From Meira nashicola (Eukaryota; Basidiomycota; Exobasidiomycetes; Exobasidiales; Brachybasidiaceae), in contig BCJU01000002.1 in assembly GCA_001600355.1 (NCBI GenBank), positions 2,294,001 through 2,358,000 on the forward strand: a stretch of 64,000 bases of DNA. Direction: 5' to 3'. The translations under genes were made by a program, and so were the position numbers. Below the pieces are notes generated by a model. The model made no database searches, was not told the DNA's origin, and saw only the letters and a program-made list of their open reading frames with translations. Shown piece after piece: positions 59,971 through 64,000 of this stretch; positions within the stretch are counted from its first letter, which is position 1; every line of letters begins with the position of its first letter.

Positions 59971-62118
59971 TTAGATTTGCCTTTCATCCACACATTCACG
60001 TACAGCTTCACGTGCTAAACGTAAGAAATCGTTCTCGTTCATTCTTTCCAATCCACTATCACCATTTGAATCATCGGAAATGTTTGAAGAAGATCGTTCA
60101 TCCATTAATTTCCATGCTCCTTTGATGATCATTTTGATCGATTCATTTCGGTTTTTAATTTTGACTGCATAATCACGTTGACGTTGACCAATTCGAACGG
60201 ATTCTTTGTGTGCTTGTTGAGTTGTAATTGTCGCTTCCCTCGTTGGTCTATAATTACGCATTTTTTCAATCTTCATCGCTGTTGTTTCTTTGCCATTTCT
60301 TTTACCGTTAGAATTGTTATTCTTTGATGATCGTAATTGGAATAACATTGAACTTCTTGGCTTTTGTCTTTCTTGAATCGTACTTCTCATCACGCTCAAA
60401 GAAGCATCTGAAGCATTGTCTGCCAAAAATGTATCACTAGGATGCAATGAAGGCGAAGGTGGAGAAAAGATGCTGCTATTACGATCACGATAGCCTCCCA
60501 AAGGCTGAATACTATCATGTACTTCTTGCGGGTCACCATCGTCCATATATTCAGAATTTATATGAGAATGTTGACCTCCGTTGATGTGCATCAGAGCATC
60601 TTCTTGATTGATTTCTTCTTCACCTACATTTTTATCGAATTGTGATTGGTTGCTTCTCATTCTCTCTCGATGTCCAGTCACTGTATCATGATCATTATTC
60701 GATCCCCTTTCTGATTGATCTGATTGAGGCTCTTGTTCATCATTCCATTTACCCGATTCACTGCCTTCCAATTGACTGGCAATAAAGCTATTGCTCTTGT
60801 TAAATTTAGGTCTGATAGCACGTTCCTCTCCGAGATCTTCACCGTATCGTGTGTCAGTACTATTGATCAACATCGCATTTTGATCTGTATCATATGATCT
60901 TTGTTGTTCTTCAAATTGGTTGTGATTGTGTTCTTCATGCGAATGCTCAGAGCGTTCATGATCATCACCAATAAAATTAAAGTTGTCAAGATTTTGTACG
61001 AGGCCTGCTAGCATATCTGCTCTTTGTTGATCCTCATTGTGATGATTAGAATCCTTTGTTTGGTTATCGTGTCCAGAGTCTTGATTACCGTACATGGCCC
61101 AGTAGCGTTCTTCTTCTTCCTCTTCACGACGTTGACGATCTTCTTCCGATTCTTCATGTTCAGACTCTTCAGACTCTTCATCTCCATTTTGCTCATCGTC
61201 ATCGTCTCCAGTGCCTGCCCAAAAGTCTTTAGGATCGGTGTAGTATTCAGCGGAATTCTTTTCATTTTCCATCTCTGGTTTTGATGGCCAAGGCAGATTG
61301 TTATCCTTTTGTTGTTTGCCATCTGTATGACCATCATCTTTGACACCACTTTGAGTCGAGCCTCTTCTGACGAAATTATCATCAAAGGAGACATCATTAT
61401 CGAGTGACTCGTCACGTTCAGAAGTATCATCGTCTCCTTCGGATTGACGACCGGCAGAAGCTGTTGAGTAGGCAGAATCAACAGTTCGAACTGTGCTAGA
61501 TGTAGTGACGATGCTGTATGATCTAGCTTTTTGCACATTCAAATGATTATTTTTGCTATTCTCAAAAGATTCTTGAGCTTTTTGAATGCTTTCATGCCAT
61601 CCTTCCGGCACAACATCAGAAGGCAAGATGTTATCAAATTTATAATCTTTTGAATTGTCTTCATCACCTTCAAGACGCATGATTAGAGTCAGAAAGGTCT
61701 CTTCTTCTTTGTCGTCGCCCAAATCTACCGCGGCCAAAATGCATTCAGACTCTGGAGTTCGAAAGCGTATATTTGTCATTAACGGACTCGATTCGTCTGT
61801 ATAATGCGAAGAGCCTAATTGTTCCACCTTTTCCGTCAATCGATGCAAAAGTTCGATCGCTCTCGATGGCGTGTGACCCTTTGGCGATGGATAGCAGTCT
61901 GTCACTAAATAATCTTCTGAATCATCCGGATTTAAGGAAAGGATGTTGTGACGACGATTGACATCTTTTGATTTGATTTCGTTGGGCAAATATGGAGGAC
62001 TTGCAAGCAGAAATGATAGCATAGAAGAAGCAGCTTTGCGTGCGGCAGATTTTTCAGGTGCATAAGCATTTGGACTTCCAGTTCCTATTGGAAGATTCAT
62101 CGTGCTCGACGAGATCAT
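59971..62118 (-). CDS. uncharacterised acidic low-complexity protein
   Basis: I do not recognise this gene. It has 715 residues with ATG at 62118. A folded-looking N-terminal part (residues about 25-190) contains AARKAASSMLSFLLASPPYL, AIELLHRLTEKVEQLGSS and FLTLIMRLEGDEDNSK. The middle is very acidic: FWAGTGDDDDEQNGDEE, then Glu/Ser repeats, then EEEEERYWAMYGNQD. This WAG-x-GDDDD and YWAMYG pairing occurs in unnamed fungal proteins I recall. The C-terminal 120 residues are basic (KNRNESIKMIIKGAWKLMD) and end in FLRLAREAVRECVDERQI, which looks helical and conserved. Function unknown. Gene reality is well supported by frame length and composition. Confidence 0.75.
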   Translation of the reverse strand: MISSSTMNLPIGTGSPNAYAPEKSAARKAASSMLSFLLASPPYLPNEIKSKDVNRRHNILSLNPDDSEDYLVTDCYPSPKGHTPSRAIELLHRLTEKVEQLGSSHYTDESSPLMTNIRFRTPESECILAAVDLGDDKEEETFLTLIMRLEGDEDNSKDYKFDNILPSDVVPEGWHESIQKAQESFENSKNNHLNVQKARSYSIVTTSSTVRTVDSAYSTASAGRQSEGDDDTSERDESLDNDVSFDDNFVRRGSTQSGVKDDGHTDGKQQKDNNLPWPSKPEMENEKNSAEYYTDPKDFWAGTGDDDDEQNGDEESEESEHEESEEDRQRREEEEEERYWAMYGNQDSGHDNQTKDSNHHNEDQQRADMLAGLVQNLDNFNFIGDDHERSEHSHEEHNHNQFEEQQRSYDTDQNAMLINSTDTRYGEDLGEERAIRPKFNKSNSFIASQLEGSESGKWNDEQEPQSDQSERGSNNDHDTVTGHRERMRSNQSQFDKNVGEEEINQEDALMHINGGQHSHINSEYMDDGDPQEVHDSIQPLGGYRDRNSSIFSPPSPSLHPSDTFLADNASDASLSVMRSTIQERQKPRSSMLFQLRSSKNNNSNGKRNGKETTAMKIEKMRNYRPTREATITTQQAHKESVRIGQRQRDYAVKIKNRNESIKMIIKGAWKLMDERSSSNISDDSNGDSGLERMNENDFLRLAREAVRECVDERQI

Positions 62119-63085
62119 TGAGGGTGATTGGTGGTATGAAGAAAGGGCGATTGTCAGGAGTTGATAGAGGATGTATGCACTTAAGTAGCCTTTTTGAGTG
62201 GCTTACTTGCAACTCGATAAGACCAATGCAAATTACGTAGCCTTGATTAGGATCTTGACACCTTTCTGATTCTTCGATCGTTGTGGAGCTACCTGGGAAC
62301 ACGCTCAGGCCGCTATCCTTTTCCTAAATGATGTATGCGTGCACTTTTGGAAAGGCCTGAGCGCTTATTTTTGTGCAATCCTTGACCAGCTCTAAAGTGA
62401 TTGCAAAGACTGATGAAGATCTGACTGCTTCCATTTGCCAGTACACTTTTATGTCATTTTGGCCAGCAAAGTTCGTTCTCGTTTTGCTGCCCTGTGCTGC
62501 TTCTCTGTTCCACAAATGACGTTTTTTCCAAGAGCGAGTGTATTATCTCCTAGCCCCTAGATCAATAATTGTCTTGTTATATATATCCGATTCTTCCCTT
62601 GAGTGGCCTGTGTTTAATGATCAGAGCGTAACCCTTACCACCATCAACTTAAAACACTCCAATGTTCAAGTCAAATCCCAAAAATCGGAAAAACCTAAAT
62701 TTGTTTTAGCCTATCCCGGAATCCGATTGGTGTGTGTTGATTGTTAAATTAGATGAATAATCATTAAAGTGCGGCGCCGCCTAGACTAACTCTGACAAAC
62801 AAAAGTAGTGCTACATCTGTAAAATTCGGGAATTGTACCTTAGATAGAATGCCGAAAAGGGTGACTGTTATCTAGCGCACACAGCGCTGCGCAGTTCTGC
62901 CAAGCGATACATAGACTATGTAAAAGGTGGAATTCGTGACTGTACGCAGACACATACGTACGTAAAGTAGGATGTAGGGTCAACTCCAGACTTTATTTGC
63001 AGCAAAAGTGTGGGCAATTCATGCACGATGAGCCTGAATTAAAAAAAGGGTTTCCTCTTTATCTCGCCATCATTCCCTAGTTAAA
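62119..63085. promoter_or_regulatory. divergent promoter, acidic protein and aspartate aminotransferase
   Basis: About 970 bases between two divergent ATGs. Small frames (61-82 codons) occur without protein-like features. Just before the aminotransferase ATG are an A-run and a pyrimidine-rich leader (GTTTCCTCTTTATCTC). No RNA gene seen. Confidence 0.5.
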
Positions 63086-64000
63086 ATGTCCGCTCAACAA
63101 AGATTATCCAACATTCAACAACACATCGAGAACAGTGCGGCTGCAAGCATCTTTTCCGATGTGCCCCAAGCACCTCCAGATGCAATCTTTAAATTAACAG
63201 CAGCATACAAGGCTGACACATACGATAAAAAAGTCAACCTTGGTGTTGGTGCTTATCGTGATGATGATGGTAAACCTTGGGTTTTACCTTCGGTCAAGAT
63301 GGCAAAGAGAGCTTTACTGGAAAATGAGAACATCGATCACGAATACCTTGGAATCACTGGATTGAACGAATTCACTTCTTCGGCTGCTAAATTGATCCTC
63401 GGTGCTTCATCGAGTGCTATCAGCGAGAAACGTGTATCCAGCGTTCAAACAATCAGTGGAACAGGTGCTAACCATTTGGGTGCCGTATTCTTGAACAAAT
63501 TTTATCCTTTCGATAAAGCAGGTGGACGTCGTGAGATCTATATCAGTAACCCTACTTGGGCTAACCATAAAGCTATCTTCAACAGTGTTGGTATCAAACC
63601 GGTCGACTATCCATGGTATGACGCAAAAACTGTCGGACTTGATTTTGAAGGTCTAACAAAGACTTTGAAAGAAGCACCTAAACAATCCGTCTTTCTTTTA
63701 CATGCATGTGCCCACAATCCTACCGGTGTTGACCCAACGAAAGAACAATGGAAACAAATCGCTGACCTTTTCGAGCAACAAGGACATTATGCATTCTTTG
63801 ATTGTGCTTATCAAGGTTTCGCTTCGGGAAATTTAGATGAGGATGCTTACAGTGTTCGATTATTCATCGAGAGGAGAACGATTCCAGTTTTGGTCTGTCA
63901 AAGTTTTGCAAAGAATGCTGGATTGTATGGAGAACGAATTGGTGCTTTACACATCGTTTCCACCACACCTGAAAGAGCTGCTGCCGTTACAAGTCAATTG
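63086..64000 (+). CDS. AAT2: aspartate aminotransferase, 3' part missing
   Basis: This pyridoxal-phosphate enzyme interconverts aspartate and oxaloacetate with glutamate and 2-oxoglutarate. The ATG is 63086 and 305 residues lie inside the window; the gene continues beyond 64000. The leader SAQQRLSNIQQHIENSAAA lacks a convincing presequence, which suggests a cytosolic form. Visible marks are VNLGVGAYRDDDGKPWVLPS, ISGTGANHLGAVFLNKFYP, the tail-binding HACAHNPTGVDPTKEQW, FFDCAYQGFASGNLDEDAYS and the PLP lysine Lys276 in QSFAKNAGLYGERIG. All key residues in the visible part are intact. No intron is seen in this part. The identification is very firm; cytosolic location is an inference. Confidence 0.94.
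   Translation, partial: MSAQQRLSNIQQHIENSAAASIFSDVPQAPPDAIFKLTAAYKADTYDKKVNLGVGAYRDDDGKPWVLPSVKMAKRALLENENIDHEYLGITGLNEFTSSAAKLILGASSSAISEKRVSSVQTISGTGANHLGAVFLNKFYPFDKAGGRREIYISNPTWANHKAIFNSVGIKPVDYPWYDAKTVGLDFEGLTKTLKEAPKQSVFLLHACAHNPTGVDPTKEQWKQIADLFEQQGHYAFFDCAYQGFASGNLDEDAYSVRLFIERRTIPVLVCQSFAKNAGLYGERIGALHIVSTTPERAAAVTSQL

Noticed and set aside
1..64000. tRNA or rRNA genes, CRISPR arrays, transposons, telomere repeats
   Set aside because: Looked for in the gaps by eye and none seen. Short tRNA genes could be missed, and a covariance-model search would settle it.

Overview
The window is nuclear DNA of a fungus. The gene set is eukaryotic and fungal: GPI transamidase GAA1, nucleoporin POM152, RAE1, URB1, TOM70, a full eukaryotic-type acetyl-CoA carboxylase, a Pdr16-type Sec14 protein, an AP-3 sigma chain and the ASH2/BRE2 and SUV39-type chromatin proteins. 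Genes are packed on both strands, most are a single exon, and only three clearly carry introns. Those introns are short (57 to 89 bases), with GTGAGT or GTAAGT donors and pyrimidine-rich acceptors. I think a basidiomycete with a compact genome, perhaps Ustilaginomycotina, is most likely. That rests on gene style rather than on a marker gene, so the lineage is tentative. I saw no rRNA, tRNA, CRISPR array, transposon or virus-like segment.

Layout. 1-5.8 kb: a partial GAA1 (-) divergent from POM152 (+). 6.4-10.2 kb: an unrecognised four-span membrane protein (+), a two-intron mitoribosomal mS41-like gene (-) and an Mpv17/PMP22-family gene with one intron (+). 10.3-16 kb: a large uncharacterised disordered protein (-) and RAE1 (-). 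16-24 kb: a Tag1-like vacuolar membrane protein (+), an ASH2/BRE2 SPRY subunit (-), a Nudix hydrolase (+) and a Pdr16-like lipid-transfer protein (-). 24-30.8 kb: a SUV39-type histone methyltransferase (-), a TTI2-like HEAT protein (+), AP-3 sigma (-), EFG1 (+) and an FAHD1-type hydrolase (+). 30.8-42.4 kb: an intracellular GH31 glycosidase (-), URB1 (-) and TOM70 (+). 42.7-51.5 kb: a PPP1R37-like leucine-rich repeat protein (-), deoxyribose-phosphate aldolase (+), a flavin monooxygenase (-) and a MarR-GNAT fusion (-). 51.8-64 kb: ACC1 (-), a long promoter-like gap, an acidic uncharacterised protein (-) and the 5' part of aspartate aminotransferase (+).

Most genes are housekeeping and I see no biosynthetic cluster. 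Loose themes recur. Nuclear pore and mRNA export are represented by POM152 and RAE1, ribosome biogenesis by URB1, EFG1 and mS41, and histone methylation by an H3K4 complex subunit and a putative H3K9 enzyme about 3 kb apart. Lipid and central metabolism is represented by ACC1, PDR16-like, AAT and DERA.

The most unusual item is the intronless gene at 50,492-51,454. It joins a bacterial-type MarR winged-helix domain to a GNAT acetyltransferase domain, an architecture known from bacteria, and is the best candidate here for horizontal transfer. Next are the PPP1R37-like protein with a visible PP1-docking motif and the SET protein whose NHSC motif has lost its Asn. Several reading frames open at a non-ATG codon, so I moved those starts to the first in-frame ATG and say so in each entry.
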